Source: an uncultured Bacteroidota bacterium
GTDB lineage: Bacteria; Bacteroidota; Bacteroidia; Bacteroidales; P3
Assembly (NCBI GenBank): GCA_900546465.1
Contig: URCX01000122.1
Coordinates: 1 to 5,738, forward strand
Direction of reading: 5' to 3'
DNA: 5,738 nt
The position numbers were made by a program, and so were the translations under genes. Of this stretch, positions 5,411 through 5,738 are shown one piece after another. The number at the start of each line of letters is the position of its first letter. The first letter of the stretch is position 1. The notes beneath the pieces are model-generated. The model made no database searches. It saw only the letters and a program-made list of their open reading frames with translations, and was not told the origin of the DNA.

Positions 5411-5738
5411 TCTCCAAAAGTTTTTTTGTTGATAAAAGTCCGCATGCCGCCAAGATGTCCTCACCTCTTGACGCTCTTATAGTGCATATTATTCCGTGTT
5501 TGCTTAAATTGTCTCGCAATGCTACCATGCTTTCTTCACTTGCAGAAATAAAAGGAGTGTCAGGAATGGTATGAAATCTTATCAGATTTACTCGGCAATC
5601 AAGTCCGTCCAAAAGTCTCAATAATGCCGACACATGTCTCTTTTGATTATTCAAACCCTCGAAAACGATATACTCGAACGTCAGTCGCCTTTGTCCGTGC
5701 CAATCATAACGCTTCAGCAACTCCGCCACATCTTCTAT
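5400..5738 (-). CDS. rlmN: 23S rRNA/tRNA adenine C2-methyltransferase RlmN, C-terminal part
   Basis: Only the last 112 codons are in the window; the frame stays open to the edge at 5738, so the start lies beyond it. RlmN is a radical-SAM enzyme that methylates C2 of A2503 in 23S rRNA and of A37 in some tRNAs. The visible part matches its C-terminal third: RLTFEYIVFEGLNNQ (18-32 of the fragment), CRVNLIRFHTIPDTPF (48-63), then IRASRGEDILAACGLL (87-102). C99 in AACG is the conserved methyl-carrying Cys (Cys355 in E. coli). The CxxxCxxC cluster motif, usually in the middle of a protein of about 350 residues, would be outside the window. The valine codon GTG at 5729 is internal and not a start. 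The stop codon overlaps the ispG start, placing rlmN first among the three visible minus-strand genes; their promoter is not in the window. Confidence 0.92.
   Translation of the reverse strand: MEDVAELLKRYDWHGQRRLTFEYIVFEGLNNQKRHVSALLRLLDGLDCRVNLIRFHTIPDTPFISASEESMVALRDNLSKHGIICTIRASRGEDILAACGLLSTKKLLENER

Noticed and set aside
5411..5464. GTG start adding 18 residues to IspG
   Set aside because: It would make a 65-bp overlap with rlmN and add residues that have no counterpart in the IspG barrel; ATGs at 5410 or 5398 fit better.

Overview
The window looks like a chromosomal segment from a member of the Bacteroidota, most likely order Bacteroidales. Four things point there. The first gene is a TPR / PD40-propeller / OmpA-like envelope protein of a type abundant in that phylum. 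The IspG is of the plant-like class found in Bacteroidota. The second gene is preceded by a TAnnTTTG -7 box typical of Bacteroides promoters. Shine-Dalgarno signals are generally weak. No species can be named from the sequence alone.

Left part, plus strand (1-2902). The window opens inside what reads as the C-terminal end of an IS4-family transposase, with a perfect Y-x2-R-x3-E-x6-K signature. It is cut off just before an intact 655-codon gene for a PorE-like periplasmic/outer-membrane protein with a signal peptide, three TPRs, a five-bladed propeller and an OmpA-like end. A 206-bp spacer follows, holding a long imperfect hairpin and then a promoter. That promoter drives a LysE-family membrane exporter of 214 residues.

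Middle (2903-3095). This is the gap between convergent genes. It contains a 74-bp near-perfect palindrome that also carries a motif repeated with an exact 21-bp period. It probably ends transcription of the exporter gene, or it may be a small mobile or repeat element.

Right part, minus strand (3096-5738). Three genes overlap end to start, in transcription order: rlmN (3' end only, running off the window), ispG, and a membrane-anchored or exported DNA/RNA non-specific endonuclease. The overlaps are 11 bp and 25 bp, so they are almost certainly one transcript with translational coupling. RlmN modifies A2503 of 23S rRNA (and tRNA). IspG makes HMBPP in the MEP isoprenoid pathway. Both are iron-sulfur enzymes. 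The nuclease acts outside the cytoplasm and its functional link to the other two is not obvious.

Most of the window is ordinary housekeeping and envelope content. The points most worth a second look are the transposase scar in front of the PorE-like gene, the shortened insertion domain of IspG, the 74-bp palindrome with 21-bp periodicity, and the nuclease gene embedded in the end of ispG. I see no convincing evidence of a wholly new multi-gene system.
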